Assembly: GCA_016931895.1 (NCBI GenBank)
Contig: JAFGDY010000097.1
Span: 1-51,646 of the forward strand
Source of the DNA: Anaerolineae bacterium
Lineage (GTDB): Bacteria; Chloroflexota; Anaerolineae; 4572-78; J111
Length of the DNA stretch: 51,646 nt
Direction of reading: 5' to 3'
Below are positions 26,066-35,503 of the stretch, in pieces (within the stretch, counting starts at the first letter, position 1; each line of letters begins with the position of its first letter). Under the pieces are notes generated by a model. It was given only the letters and a program-made list of their open reading frames with translations. It searched no databases and was not told the DNA's origin. A program made the position numbers and the translations under genes.

Positions 26066-28261
26066 ATGTCCAAAACACCTACCTACACAAACCCCCAGCG
26101 CCCTACTGCTGAAAGAGTGGCCGACTTGTTGAGCCGGATGACCCTGGCCGAAAAAATCGGCCAGATGTGCCAACTGGATGGCCGGCAGAACGCCGAAGCA
26201 TTGCTGCAAGAAAAACACATCGGCTCGTTCTTGCACATCATTGGCGAAAAAACTAATGAACTGCAAAAACTGGCTGAACAAACCCGGCTCGGCATCCCCC
26301 TTATTTTTGGCATTGATGCTATTCACGGCCACTGCTTTTGGCCCACCGCTACGGTTTTTCCCACGCAGTTAGCAATGGCCTGTTCTTGGAATCCGGACCT
26401 GGTCGAGAAAATGGGTCAAATTACAGCCAGAGAGGCCAGCTATACCGGCATGCACTGGACATTCTCGCCGGAGTTGGATGTGGCGCGCGACCTGCGCTGG
26501 GGCCGCATTGACGAAACCTTTGGCGAAGACCCCTTCCTGGTAGGCATGTTGGGCCGGGCGCTGGTGCGCGGTTACCAGGGGCAAAACCTGGCCGACCCCG
26601 AAACCATTTTGGCCTGTCCCAAACACTACGCCGGTTACTCCTGCACTCAGGGCGGGCGCGACGCCTCCGAAGCCGACCTATCGCAACGCCACATGCGTTC
26701 CATCTTCTTGCGGCCCTTCCACGAGGCAGTCAAGGCCGGCTGCGCCACTATTATGGCCGGCTACCAGTCCATTGACGGCGTGCCCTGCACGGCCAATCAT
26801 TGGTTGCTGACCGAGGTGCTAAAAAAGGAGTGGGGCTTTGCTGGCTTTGTAGTGACGGATTGGAACAATATCGGCCAGATGTACCTGAACCAAAAAGTCT
26901 GCGCCACCCTGGCCGAAGCCGTGCAAAAGGCTGTGGCCGCGGGCAATGACATGATGATGAGTACGCCCGCATTTCCCGATATTGCCTTAAAACTGGCCCA
27001 AAGTGGGGCGTTGGACCTGGCCCAAATTGATGAAGCCTGCCGCCGCATTTTGCGCCTCAAATTTGAGTTGGGCTTGTTTGACCAGAACCGCTACGCTAAC
27101 CTGGAGAAAGGTCGGGAAATTATTGGTTGCGCCGAGCATCGGCAGGCGGCCCTGGAGAGCGCCTACCAGTCAATAGTTTTGCTCAAAAATCAGGATAATC
27201 TGCTGCCCCTGGCTAATGACCTCAAACGTATCGCCGTGATTGGCCCCAATGCAGATGACGTCATTGCCCAACTTGGTGATTGGGTCTTTTTGGGCGTCAT
27301 GGAAAGTATTATGTCGGGCAACCAGGAAAAATTTCTAGAAGCGCTTGAGCGAGAAAATGTGGTCACTGTTTTAGAGGGAATCCGGCAGCGAGCCGGAGCA
27401 GCCTCTCGCGTGGACTATTGCCGGGGCTGTGATGTCATCAAACCGGACACTTCAGAAATTGCAGTAGCAGTGGAACTGGCCCGCCAGGCCGAAGTAGCGA
27501 TTGTGGTGGTGGGCGATACCCTTTCCCAAAACGGCGAGGTGCGCGACCGGGCCAATCTTGATTTGAGCGGCGGCCAACAGCAGCTTTTGCAGTCCGTTCA
27601 TGCCACCGGCACGCCGTTGGTAGTAGTCCTCATCAACGGCAAACCATTGAGTATCCCCTGGGTGGCGGAGCATGCTCACGCTGTTGTGGAAGCCTGGAAT
27701 CCCGGTTTGGCCGGCGGCACCGCCGTTGCGGGCCTTCTTTTTGGCGACCGCAATCCCGGCGGCAAACTGGCTATCTCCTTCCCCTATCACGTTGGCCAGC
27801 AGCCGGTTTATTACAACCAGATTCCGGGCTGGCACACCCATCGTTATGTTGACATGCCGCCGGAGCCGCTGTTTGCCTTTGGCTATGGCTTAAGCTACAC
27901 CAGCTTTGCCTATGCCAATCTGAAACTTGGGGCCAAAGAGTTGGCCCCAGGCCAGAACCTCCAGGTTGAAATTGAGGTGCGGAATACCGGCCGGCGCGCC
28001 GGCGTCGAAATCGTCCAGCTTTATCTTAACGACGTTTATAGTTCGGTGACCACGCCCGTGAAAGAACTCAAAGCCTTTGCCCGGGTTGACCTGCAACCCG
28101 GCGAAAAAAAGACCATTTTGCTGGAAGTGCCCTACCAACATCTGGCCCTGGTCAATCAATACCTGGAAACCGTGGTAGAGCCGGGCGAATTTGAGGTGAT
28201 GGTGGGCGGTTCCTCCCGCGACCAGGATTTGCTCAAAGACACGTTTGCCGTGGTCGCTTAA
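26066..28261 (+). CDS. bglX: Glycoside hydrolase family 3, beta-glucosidase type
   Basis: A 731-residue GH3 enzyme of BglX-like layout: barrel domain (~10-340), alpha/beta sandwich (~370-580) and a fibronectin-III-like C-terminal domain (~630-725). The nucleophile Asp is D265 in VVTDWNN, and the family motifs KHYAGYSCTQGGRDASEADLS and IGPNADD are present. It lacks a signal peptide, so it should act on imported oligosaccharides in the cytoplasm. AAGG lies 7 bases before the ATG. It lies between the two paralogous GH5-like genes and is probably cotranscribed with them. The symbol rests on family resemblance only. Confidence 0.9.
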   Translation: MSKTPTYTNPQRPTAERVADLLSRMTLAEKIGQMCQLDGRQNAEALLQEKHIGSFLHIIGEKTNELQKLAEQTRLGIPLIFGIDAIHGHCFWPTATVFPTQLAMACSWNPDLVEKMGQITAREASYTGMHWTFSPELDVARDLRWGRIDETFGEDPFLVGMLGRALVRGYQGQNLADPETILACPKHYAGYSCTQGGRDASEADLSQRHMRSIFLRPFHEAVKAGCATIMAGYQSIDGVPCTANHWLLTEVLKKEWGFAGFVVTDWNNIGQMYLNQKVCATLAEAVQKAVAAGNDMMMSTPAFPDIALKLAQSGALDLAQIDEACRRILRLKFELGLFDQNRYANLEKGREIIGCAEHRQAALESAYQSIVLLKNQDNLLPLANDLKRIAVIGPNADDVIAQLGDWVFLGVMESIMSGNQEKFLEALERENVVTVLEGIRQRAGAASRVDYCRGCDVIKPDTSEIAVAVELARQAEVAIVVVGDTLSQNGEVRDRANLDLSGGQQQLLQSVHATGTPLVVVLINGKPLSIPWVAEHAHAVVEAWNPGLAGGTAVAGLLFGDRNPGGKLAISFPYHVGQQPVYYNQIPGWHTHRYVDMPPEPLFAFGYGLSYTSFAYANLKLGAKELAPGQNLQVEIEVRNTGRRAGVEIVQLYLNDVYSSVTTPVKELKAFARVDLQPGEKKTILLEVPYQHLALVNQYLETVVEPGEFEVMVGGSSRDQDLLKDTFAVVA

Positions 28262-28317
28262 AAGGTGATGGTTCCCGGATGAATTAATGAGTGTGGGGGT
28301 GATTCGAGTCAAAGGAT

Positions 28318-29889
28318 ATGTCTATTGTCACGCTCAACCCGGCCAAAGCCGGTTTTCTGGACCCGTCTGGTCAACCTCTCTGGATTCACGGGGTAAACTA
28401 CGAGGGCTTTTATGACCGCGCCTGGGCCATGTGGCGGCCCGACCTGTACGACCCCGGCCTCATTGCCCACGATTTTCAAAAAGCCCGGGCCAGCGGCTTC
28501 AATTCGGTGCGCTTCTTTGTGCAAAAAGAGAACCTTGATGAAGTCAACAACGGCAATTTTACCCGCTTTGATACCGTTTTTAATTTGGCCCGCGAGCATG
28601 GCCTATACGTGCTGCTTACCTTTAACGATTATCACAGTCCGCACTTGGCCGACGTGGGCCGTTTTAATAGTAAAATTGTGACGCATTTTAAAGGCAACCC
28701 GATTGTATTGGGCTGGGATTTGGAAAATGAGCCGCGCCTTTATAACTTGCTCGTCGCCACTTATCCCGACCAACTGCCGCCCTTATTGACATCCGCCTTG
28801 GTTGATGCTTATGGTGAATTGGTTTCGCGGGCCGAGATGGGCAGCCGCAATATTCCTGGCCTGTTGCGTGACAAACCCGACCTGGCCTATTATTACGTGA
28901 ACGCGGTAGAGGCTTACGTGCGTTACAGCGGCGAAGCCTCGGCCTACCATGGCACCTTGATAGACTACATGCGGGCGCCCGAAGCTCAACCGTGGCAGCC
29001 TTTTCTGCAATTGCTTGATCAGACCATTGCCGCCTGGCTCAAACCGCAACTTGAACCGATGAAAGCGGCCGACCCCACCCGGCTTTTTACCATCGGCTGG
29101 AACTGGCCGATTTTGGCGGCGCTGCCCGCCAATCGGATGCTTGATTTTCACCAGATTCACCAGTACGGTAACGTTGGCTACGACACTCTGCAAACCATCC
29201 TGGCTATGCTTCGTTCCCTGCGAGATACGTTTCCCGATATGCCCGTGATGATGGGCGAGTATGGTTATTCCACGGATGAAAGTAAAAAAGCTGAAACATC
29301 GCGCCCGGTTGACCCCCGGATCGTGGCCTTACATGAAGCGGCCACGCTCTGTTTTTTGCGGGCCGAGGGTTTGGCCGGAGGGCATAAATGGATGCTCAAC
29401 GACGTGCGGGCCGCGCCCAATCCTTTTGAAGCCGGGCTGGGCCTTTACGCCAACGGCGACTTGGCCAAACCCTCTCAACGGATGTTTGCCCACCTGGCCA
29501 CCCTCTGGCGCAATAACCAGAACCCCGGCCAACTGGCCCTTCAACCCGACGAACGCAGCCTGATCCGGTTTGTCTATCGAACGGCTACCGGGGGTTTGGC
29601 CGGCGGAAGCGGTTCATCCCAGGCCGGCTTAAATTGGCAAACACCTTATCCAGCCCATCTTTTTCTCACCTGGTTGGCGGACGGCCAAACGCGCCTGGAA
29701 AGCGACGCGGCCATGGACCTTGAGTTTGCTCCGTCTGACGTTGTGCCTGATTGGCCTGACAACCAGGGAGCCAGCGTTTATCGCTTGTACAGCAACACCT
29801 TCAACCCTGAAGGCGCCTGGCCGGCCGGTCAGCAGATACCGATCTCCCTGCAAGATAATTTCCCCCGCCTGGTAACGCCATTGGCATAA
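28318..29889 (+). CDS. GH5-like glycoside hydrolase (paralogue of the LysM protein)
   Basis: A 523-residue clan-A hydrolase that aligns from residue 1 with the protein at 23891, with the acid/base Glu at the same number, E138 (LENEP); the nucleophile is E314 (MMGEYGY). It also shares the start YDRAWAMW, the segment MLNDVRAAPNPFEAGLG, and the beta-rich C-terminal part. It lacks the LysM. There is no signal peptide. AAGGAT precedes the ATG. Together with GH3 it forms a three-gene oligosaccharide-degrading unit. Duplication followed by loss or gain of LysM is the simplest history. Confidence 0.82.
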   Translation: MSIVTLNPAKAGFLDPSGQPLWIHGVNYEGFYDRAWAMWRPDLYDPGLIAHDFQKARASGFNSVRFFVQKENLDEVNNGNFTRFDTVFNLAREHGLYVLLTFNDYHSPHLADVGRFNSKIVTHFKGNPIVLGWDLENEPRLYNLLVATYPDQLPPLLTSALVDAYGELVSRAEMGSRNIPGLLRDKPDLAYYYVNAVEAYVRYSGEASAYHGTLIDYMRAPEAQPWQPFLQLLDQTIAAWLKPQLEPMKAADPTRLFTIGWNWPILAALPANRMLDFHQIHQYGNVGYDTLQTILAMLRSLRDTFPDMPVMMGEYGYSTDESKKAETSRPVDPRIVALHEAATLCFLRAEGLAGGHKWMLNDVRAAPNPFEAGLGLYANGDLAKPSQRMFAHLATLWRNNQNPGQLALQPDERSLIRFVYRTATGGLAGGSGSSQAGLNWQTPYPAHLFLTWLADGQTRLESDAAMDLEFAPSDVVPDWPDNQGASVYRLYSNTFNPEGAWPAGQQIPISLQDNFPRLVTPLA

Positions 29890-29946
29890 CGGCCAATTTG
29901 AGGTAAAATCCTCCTAAATTCCATAACGAAAAAGAGATACCAGACC

Positions 29947-31182
29947 ATGAATAACAGTGTATTTGATATTCTCCAAGAACGCGGTTTCATCGCCCAGGTT
30001 ACAGACGAGGAAGCCGTGCGGAGAGAACTGGCAGAGAAAAAAATAACCTTTTACATTGGCTTTGACGGCACCGCCGACAGCCTGCATGTTGGCAACCTGG
30101 TGACCATTATGGCTATGCTGCACATGCAGCGGGCCGGTCATCGGCCCATTGGCCTGGTGGGGGGCGGCACCACCATGGTGGGCGACCCCAGCGGCAAAAC
30201 CGAAATGCGCAAGATGCTAACGGAAGAGGAAATTCAGGCCAATGTGGATAAATTGCACGCGCAACTCAATCATTATCTGCATTTTGATGAGGGCCGGGCC
30301 ATTGCCGAGAACAATGCCGGCTGGCTGTTGAGCCTGAACTATATCAAATTTTTGCGGGATATTGGCCGCCATTTTAGCGTTAATCGCATGCTGGCTGCCG
30401 AAGCTTACAAGCAGCGCCTGGAAAAAGGGTTGAGTTTTATTGAATTCAATTATCAACTGTTGCAAGCCTATGATTATTTGATCCTTTACCAGCGATACGG
30501 CTGCACCATGCAGATGGGCGGCGACGACCAGTGGGGCAACCTGCTGGCCGGGGTTGACCTCATTCGCCGCGTTGAAGGGGCAACGGTGCATGCGATGACC
30601 TACCCTCTGTTGACGACGGCCAGCGGCGCCAAAATGGGCAAAACGGCGGCCGGGGCGGTGTGGTTGGATGCTAATAAACTCAGCCCTTATGACTACTACC
30701 AGTACTGGATTAATTGCGACGACCGCGATATTGAAAAACTGCTTAAAGTTTTTACTTTTTTGCCGATGACGGAAATCAAACGTTTGGCCGCTCTGTCCGG
30801 AGCCGAATTGCGGGAAGCCAAACAAATTTTGGCCTACGAAGCCACTGCCATCACCCACGGCCAGGCCGAGGCTCGCGCGGCTCAACAAGCCGCTCAGGCC
30901 GCCTTTGCCCAGGGGGGTGATTTAGAAGCGATGCCGACCACCCTGGTGTCGCCGGCCAGGCTGCAAGGCGGTATTGGCGTTTTGGAGATTTTTGCCGAGG
31001 TTGGTCTGGCCCACTCTCGCGGCGAGGCCCGGCGGATGTTGCAGCAGGGCGGGGTTTATGTGAATGATCAGCGAATAGAGCAGGTTGAGACAGTTCTCAC
31101 TCCCGATGATTTGACCGATGGCGGGATTTTGTTACGGGCCGGGAAAAAGAAATATCACCGTTTGGCGCTTGAGGAAAGTTAA
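29947..31182 (+). CDS. tyrS: Tyrosyl-tRNA synthetase
   Basis: A 411-residue class I synthetase of the bacterial TyrRS type. The HIGH-like motif is HVGN in GFDGTADSLHVGNL. The tyrosine-binding region LLQAYDYLILYQRYGCTMQMGGDDQWGN is intact. The KMSKS-like loop is KMGKT. An S4 RNA-binding domain closes the protein (SRGEARRMLQQGGVYVND). It charges tRNA-Tyr. It is 57 bp downstream of the GH genes, with an AGAG motif before the start. No T-box leader is visible. Confidence 0.97.
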   Translation: MNNSVFDILQERGFIAQVTDEEAVRRELAEKKITFYIGFDGTADSLHVGNLVTIMAMLHMQRAGHRPIGLVGGGTTMVGDPSGKTEMRKMLTEEEIQANVDKLHAQLNHYLHFDEGRAIAENNAGWLLSLNYIKFLRDIGRHFSVNRMLAAEAYKQRLEKGLSFIEFNYQLLQAYDYLILYQRYGCTMQMGGDDQWGNLLAGVDLIRRVEGATVHAMTYPLLTTASGAKMGKTAAGAVWLDANKLSPYDYYQYWINCDDRDIEKLLKVFTFLPMTEIKRLAALSGAELREAKQILAYEATAITHGQAEARAAQQAAQAAFAQGGDLEAMPTTLVSPARLQGGIGVLEIFAEVGLAHSRGEARRMLQQGGVYVNDQRIEQVETVLTPDDLTDGGILLRAGKKKYHRLALEES

Positions 31183-31212
31183 GGCTAAAGGGTGATTAGG
31201 CCTAAATAAAAA

Positions 31213-31238
31213 TTGCCCTGGGAGGTTCCAGGGCAATC
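31213..31238. repeat. Hairpin downstream of tyrS
   Basis: ATTGCCCTGG pairs exactly with CCAGGGCAAT around six bases. On the plus strand no T-run follows, while on the minus strand it is followed by TTTTTATTTA. It may be a weak terminator for tyrS or a leftover of one. Confidence 0.45.
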
Positions 31239-31255
31239 GCATTTAGAGAGGGAGA

Positions 31256-32284
31256 GTGAACAACGAGGAGCGTATACCGCCTGTTACCCACATTTATACC
31301 CAACTCTTTGTGTTTTGTCAAGGGGGAAAATTCGAAACAGGGTTATTAATGATGCCTCCAAAATCTTCTCCTGGCCCCGGCCGTTTCTCCCGCCGATATT
31401 GGCTGCGGCTGGTCGTTTTTCTGTCCGTTACCCTGGCTGTGGCCTTGCTGGGCTTGTTGATTTATTTTATAAATCTCCAGGTTAAAGTTTTTGTAACCCC
31501 TCACCGAAATGCCAACATTGGTTCGCCCACAGAGATCAGTTCAATTTATGAAGATATTACCCTGACCACGGCCGACGGTTTAAAAATATCGGCCTGGTAT
31601 ATCCCTGGTTCAAAACCCGGTGGCTTGGTGCTGGCGCATGGCATTGACGCCAATCGCTCGGCGTTAGTGCCGGAGGCAAAAATATTGGCTGAGGCCGGGT
31701 ATCATTTGTTGATGCTTGATTTGCGGGCGCACGGCCGCAGCGAAGGAGAAATAGCTACTTATGGTTATCGGGAAGCCTGGGATGTGCAGGCCGCCGTGGA
31801 TTATCTGGCGGCTGCGCCGGAGGTGGAACAGATTGGGGCCTTGGGTACCTCGTTTGGCGGGGCGGCGGTAGTCCGGGCTGCCGCCGCAGACGAGCGGATT
31901 AAGGCGGTGGTGATTGAAAGCAGTTACAGTAGTTTAGCGGAGGCGGTTGACGATGCTTTTGCAGACCTTTCCATCTTTCCCCAGTGGCCCTTTGCGCCGC
32001 TGCTGGTCAGTTTGGCGGAACGAAGGGTTGGCCTGGAAATCACCCAGGTCAATTCAGCCCGCGACCTGGCTTCCCTCTCCCCTCGCGCAGTGTTGATTAT
32101 TCATGGAGCGCACGATCCTCTTTTTCCCCTGCATCACGCGCAGAAAATGTACGAGTCGGCCCAAGAGCCAAAGCAGTTGTGGATCATTGAGGACATGGGG
32201 CATGATAATCCCGCCTTGGGCCGGGAGGAGGAATACAGGCAGCGAGTGGTCACATTTTTTGACACAGTTTTTGCGGATCAGTGA
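31256..32284 (+). CDS. Membrane-anchored alpha/beta hydrolase
   Basis: An alpha/beta-hydrolase-fold protein, 342 residues from the GTG at 31256 (GAGAGGG just upstream). ATG codons at 31349 and 31352 would give ~311 residues with a basic N-terminus directly before the membrane helix, and are also plausible. One helix anchors it (LRLVVFLSVTLAVALLGLLIYFI), placing the enzyme outside the membrane. The nucleophile elbow is GTSFGG, with Ser 199 counted from the GTG. The acid and base of the triad are likely in GAHDPLFP and DMGHDNP. It resembles BEM46/YfhR-type serine hydrolases. The substrate is unknown. Confidence 0.8.
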   Translation: MNNEERIPPVTHIYTQLFVFCQGGKFETGLLMMPPKSSPGPGRFSRRYWLRLVVFLSVTLAVALLGLLIYFINLQVKVFVTPHRNANIGSPTEISSIYEDITLTTADGLKISAWYIPGSKPGGLVLAHGIDANRSALVPEAKILAEAGYHLLMLDLRAHGRSEGEIATYGYREAWDVQAAVDYLAAAPEVEQIGALGTSFGGAAVVRAAAADERIKAVVIESSYSSLAEAVDDAFADLSIFPQWPFAPLLVSLAERRVGLEITQVNSARDLASLSPRAVLIIHGAHDPLFPLHHAQKMYESAQEPKQLWIIEDMGHDNPALGREEEYRQRVVTFFDTVFADQ

Positions 32285-32313
32285 TAATCCTTGCCTTTTA
32301 AAGGCCCCAAAAA

Positions 32314-35184
32314 TCAGGGCGCCCAGGCCGGATAGTGTTCATTAACTGTAGGCGTGTCGGTGAATTGAGTCCACTCGCTTTTGGGGATCTCGCCGGAAGC
32401 GCCGGTAGGAGCGGGGATGGTGTAAATATCCCAATTGCCGCCGCCGTTGTAGGCAAAGGCAATCGTCCGACCATCGGGCGACCAGGCCGGTTCGCGTTCG
32501 TCAGCCGGGTCATTGGTCAACCGGGTCACTCCGCCATCGGTCACGCTAACAAGGTATAGATTCCAGTTCCCGTCGCGGTCGGAGCCAAAGGCCAATCGGT
32601 GCCCGTCAGCCGACCAGGTGGCAGGCCAATCGGCTGCCGGATTATCGGTGAGGCGCTGTTGGTTGCTGCCGTCAATATTCATTACGTAAATTTCCACGTT
32701 GCCATCCCGATCAGACACAAAAGCGATTTTGCGGCCGTCGGGCGACCAGACCGGCCATTCGTCGTAGCCCCGGCTGGTGGTCAGTTTTTGCAGATTGCCA
32801 CCGTCAGCATCCATCATGTAAATGTCAACGTTGCCGTCTCGCCCGGAACTGAAAGCTATTTTATGTCCGTCCGGCGACCAAGAGGGTTGCGTATCATAAG
32901 CGGCCGCTTTGGTCAGGTTGAGCGGTTGGCTGCCATCGGCGTTGGCCGTGTAAATCTCGTAGTTGTTATCGCGCTTGGAAGTGAAAAGTATCCGGTCTCC
33001 CTGCGGCGACCAACTCAGACCGCTGTCGGGAACGATGCTGCCGGCTGTTTCCAGGGAAGTGCTTGCTGTGTCGCCCAATGGATTTAGAGCCACCAATTGA
33101 CCGGCTACAAAGGATAATCCTTGGGCGGCGGGACGGGTCGGGGGTTGTTCAACAAGGGCCGCAGGGGGCGTTTCCTTGGCCGTGGGTTGGGGGATGAGGT
33201 TTGGGGTTTGCGTAGGCGTTTTGGTTGAGGTTACGGTGAGGGTTGGCGGTTCCTGGGTAGGCGTCGAAGTGTTTGTAGCCGGAATGGTTGCCGCAGGCGT
33301 ATCTGTTGGAATCAGGGTAGGTGGTTCGGTGGGCGGCAGGGTAGGCGTAGCCGAGGCTGGGGGGGCAACGGTTGGGGAAGATGTTGCTGAAGGTGTTGCG
33401 GTGGGCGCCGGGGCTATGCTTTCCTCTGGGGTGGCTGTATCTGGCAAACCGGCGGCGATGCTGGTGGGCGAAGCGACTGTTGTAGCCGCCACTTCTTCTT
33501 CGCCAACCGGGCCGTAGATAACGGCCAGCATGGCCACAATGGAGGCAATAATCAATAATAATCCCAATAAGATAAAACCAAAACGGCCAATATAGGTGGG
33601 GCTGTAGCGGCCAACGGGCGAGCCAAAGCCGCCTTTGGCGGTGGGTGCAATCGTGGCCGGTTCTGCCGCGGCCAGGGTTTCTTCTTGGTCGGAAACAGCT
33701 ACCTGCGTTTCTGTTTTTTTGTTAATTGTATCCCAAAGCGACACGGGTTCCTCCTGTTCAAGGACGGTCACGGCAAGCGGTATCTGCGCCGGTATTGCGG
33801 CTGCGGGCATTGGGGCGGGGATGGCCGCCGGAGTTTTAGCGGGCGGCGGTTCAAGCGGCAGGTTGATGTAAAAGGTAGAGCCAACGCCCAAAACACTGGT
33901 GACCCACATGTGCCCCCCGTGCAATTCAACCAGGCCCTTGCTGATGGCCAGGCCCAGGCCGGTGCCCTGGCGTTGTTTAGCCAGGGTGCCGCTGCCGCGC
34001 CCAAATTCCTGGAAAACCAGCTCCATTTCCTCACGGTGCATGCCAATGCCGGTGTCGGAGACAAAAATGAGCAGTTCTTTGGCGTTCAACTCGGCTTGCA
34101 CTTCAATGATGCCCTGGTCGGTGTATTTGACCGCGTTGTTCAAAACGTATAACAAGACTTGCCGGATACGTACCGGGTCCAGTTTGAGCTTGGGTAAATT
34201 CTCTGGTACCTGGCAGCGTATTTCTAAGTTCTTCCCCCGGGCCAGGCCGCGCGTGGTGCTGACCACTTCATTAATCAGGTGGGTAATGTCAACCTCCTGG
34301 TAGTTCAGGGCAACTCGCTCGTTTTTGAGTTGGGCCATATCTTCCAGGTTGACCACCAGGTTGTTGAGATGATAGATTCTTTGCCATACTTTTTCCAGCA
34401 AACCGGCCTGCTCGTTGGGGGAAGCGCTCTCGCCGATCTGATCAACCAGTCGCTCCAACTCTTCCACCGATGTATCCAGTTCATTAATGGCGCCCTTGAT
34501 GAGTTGGTGAAGCCCCTGGCTTTTTTGTAAGGCCAGTTGGTGGGCTTGATGGGCTTCGCCCCGGCCGGTCAATAATTGTTGTTTGAGTTCTTCGGTTCTG
34601 GCCTGAAGTTCGGTAATTTTGTCCTGAGCTTCCATCATTTCCAGAGTGCGCTCGCGGAGCAGCTTTCTGCTTTCTAATAGGTGTTCGCCCAACTTTTCTA
34701 TATGGCGTCTCCCTTCAATCACCAGGAGCAAAGCTACAATAATCAGGCTAAAAGGGGGTAAAAGGGTGATGAAAACCGCGCCCGATAGTTGCTGCGTCAG
34801 GGCCACCACCAGCACAATCATCACCACGGCCAGCAGGCCGATGAGGATAGTGGCCAGCGGATTTAAAAGCAACCCCGCAATGATAATAATGGGGATAAAA
34901 AGATAGGGGATAAAACCAACGACGCTGGACTGGAGAAATATAGCGGTAGCAATGCCAAACAGTTCCAGCACCAATATGTAAACAGCAACCACAAGCCGGC
35001 TAACTCGCCGCAGGCCAAAGGCCACCAGGGCCACAATCATCAAGGCAATGGCGCGGAAAAACCAGGGCGACGAAAACCCGCCGATGACTAGGCTGCTCAA
35101 GGCCGTAATCAGACCCACCAGAATCAGGCCAAAAACAATCCGATCAAACAACATCTCCCGCATCTGTCGTGTTTCGTCGTTCAT
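32314..35184 (-). CDS. Membrane histidine-kinase-like module fused to extracellular TolB-type propeller
   Basis: A 956-residue chimera. I chose ATG 35184 because AAAGGAG lies 9 bases upstream; the frame is open further but not protein-like. The order is: five to six membrane helices (~13-165), a coiled coil (~170-215), a DHp-like pair of helices, and an HATPase_c domain (~305-430; N box VLNNAVKYT, G1 DTGIGM, G2 GTGLGLAIS). Then come a linker, another membrane helix (~530-555), a long Thr/Pro-rich stretch, and six PD40/TolB repeats (SWSPDGHKIAFSSGRDGN type). At the phospho-His position (His-Glu-x-x-T) the sequence is N-E-L-D-T, with Asn 234. The propeller should lie outside the cell. It is divergent from the Ser/Thr kinase gene. 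Confidence 0.82.
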   Translation of the reverse strand: MNDETRQMREMLFDRIVFGLILVGLITALSSLVIGGFSSPWFFRAIALMIVALVAFGLRRVSRLVVAVYILVLELFGIATAIFLQSSVVGFIPYLFIPIIIIAGLLLNPLATILIGLLAVVMIVLVVALTQQLSGAVFITLLPPFSLIIVALLLVIEGRRHIEKLGEHLLESRKLLRERTLEMMEAQDKITELQARTEELKQQLLTGRGEAHQAHQLALQKSQGLHQLIKGAINELDTSVEELERLVDQIGESASPNEQAGLLEKVWQRIYHLNNLVVNLEDMAQLKNERVALNYQEVDITHLINEVVSTTRGLARGKNLEIRCQVPENLPKLKLDPVRIRQVLLYVLNNAVKYTDQGIIEVQAELNAKELLIFVSDTGIGMHREEMELVFQEFGRGSGTLAKQRQGTGLGLAISKGLVELHGGHMWVTSVLGVGSTFYINLPLEPPPAKTPAAIPAPMPAAAIPAQIPLAVTVLEQEEPVSLWDTINKKTETQVAVSDQEETLAAAEPATIAPTAKGGFGSPVGRYSPTYIGRFGFILLGLLLIIASIVAMLAVIYGPVGEEEVAATTVASPTSIAAGLPDTATPEESIAPAPTATPSATSSPTVAPPASATPTLPPTEPPTLIPTDTPAATIPATNTSTPTQEPPTLTVTSTKTPTQTPNLIPQPTAKETPPAALVEQPPTRPAAQGLSFVAGQLVALNPLGDTASTSLETAGSIVPDSGLSWSPQGDRILFTSKRDNNYEIYTANADGSQPLNLTKAAAYDTQPSWSPDGHKIAFSSGRDGNVDIYMMDADGGNLQKLTTSRGYDEWPVWSPDGRKIAFVSDRDGNVEIYVMNIDGSNQQRLTDNPAADWPATWSADGHRLAFGSDRDGNWNLYLVSVTDGGVTRLTNDPADEREPAWSPDGRTIAFAYNGGGNWDIYTIPAPTGASGEIPKSEWTQFTDTPTVNEHYPAWAP

Positions 35185-35342
35185 TGAAGGTTTCTCCTTT
35201 GGTTGTGCCATCTCCGCCTGGCTCAACAGAGAATGAGAACAGCCAATTAGAGATACGTCAGCACGCTTTATGGCGTCAGCGACCTGGCCCGGTTTAATTG
35301 TGGTTGTTAAAGAACAAAATGGGAGTATCACTACCTTAAGAA

Positions 35343-35372
35343 AGATTACCACACTTGTTGAGTCAAAATCAA
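35343..35372 (-). promoter_or_regulatory. Candidate promoter of the kinase-propeller gene
   Basis: On the minus strand TTGATT (35367-35372) and TAATCT (35343-35348) are 18 bp apart, leaving a leader of about 150 bases. The match is moderate. The rest of 35185-35431 shows no gene. Confidence 0.35.
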
Positions 35373-35431
35373 TAGTCAAAAGGTTAGGGGTAGGAAATAT
35401 CAGGCCTCTAAAAAACGACATGTTTGTGGGG

Positions 35432-35459
35432 TTGACACCATAGGACGATGGTGTAAACT
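35432..35459 (+). promoter_or_regulatory. Promoter with palindromic operator for the Ser/Thr kinase operon
   Basis: A consensus -35 box TTGACA (35432-35437) and TAAACT (35454-35459) are 16 bp apart on the plus strand. ACACCAT (35435-35441) and ATGGTGT (35448-35454) form a perfect inverted repeat that fills the spacer. A dimeric regulator bound there would block RNA polymerase. Start of transcription is expected near 35466. Confidence 0.6.
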
Positions 35460-35503
35460 AAAAGATATAAGCGTTGTTCTGGACAATATCAAGAGGATGA
35501 GCC

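Noticed and set aside
33176-33517. Val/Gly-rich plus-strand frame
   Set aside because: It is antisense to the Thr/Pro-rich stalk of the kinase-propeller protein.
35185-35421. Earlier start of the kinase-propeller gene at 35421
   Set aside because: The 79 extra residues have no domain character, and the ATG at 35184 has the best ribosome-binding site.
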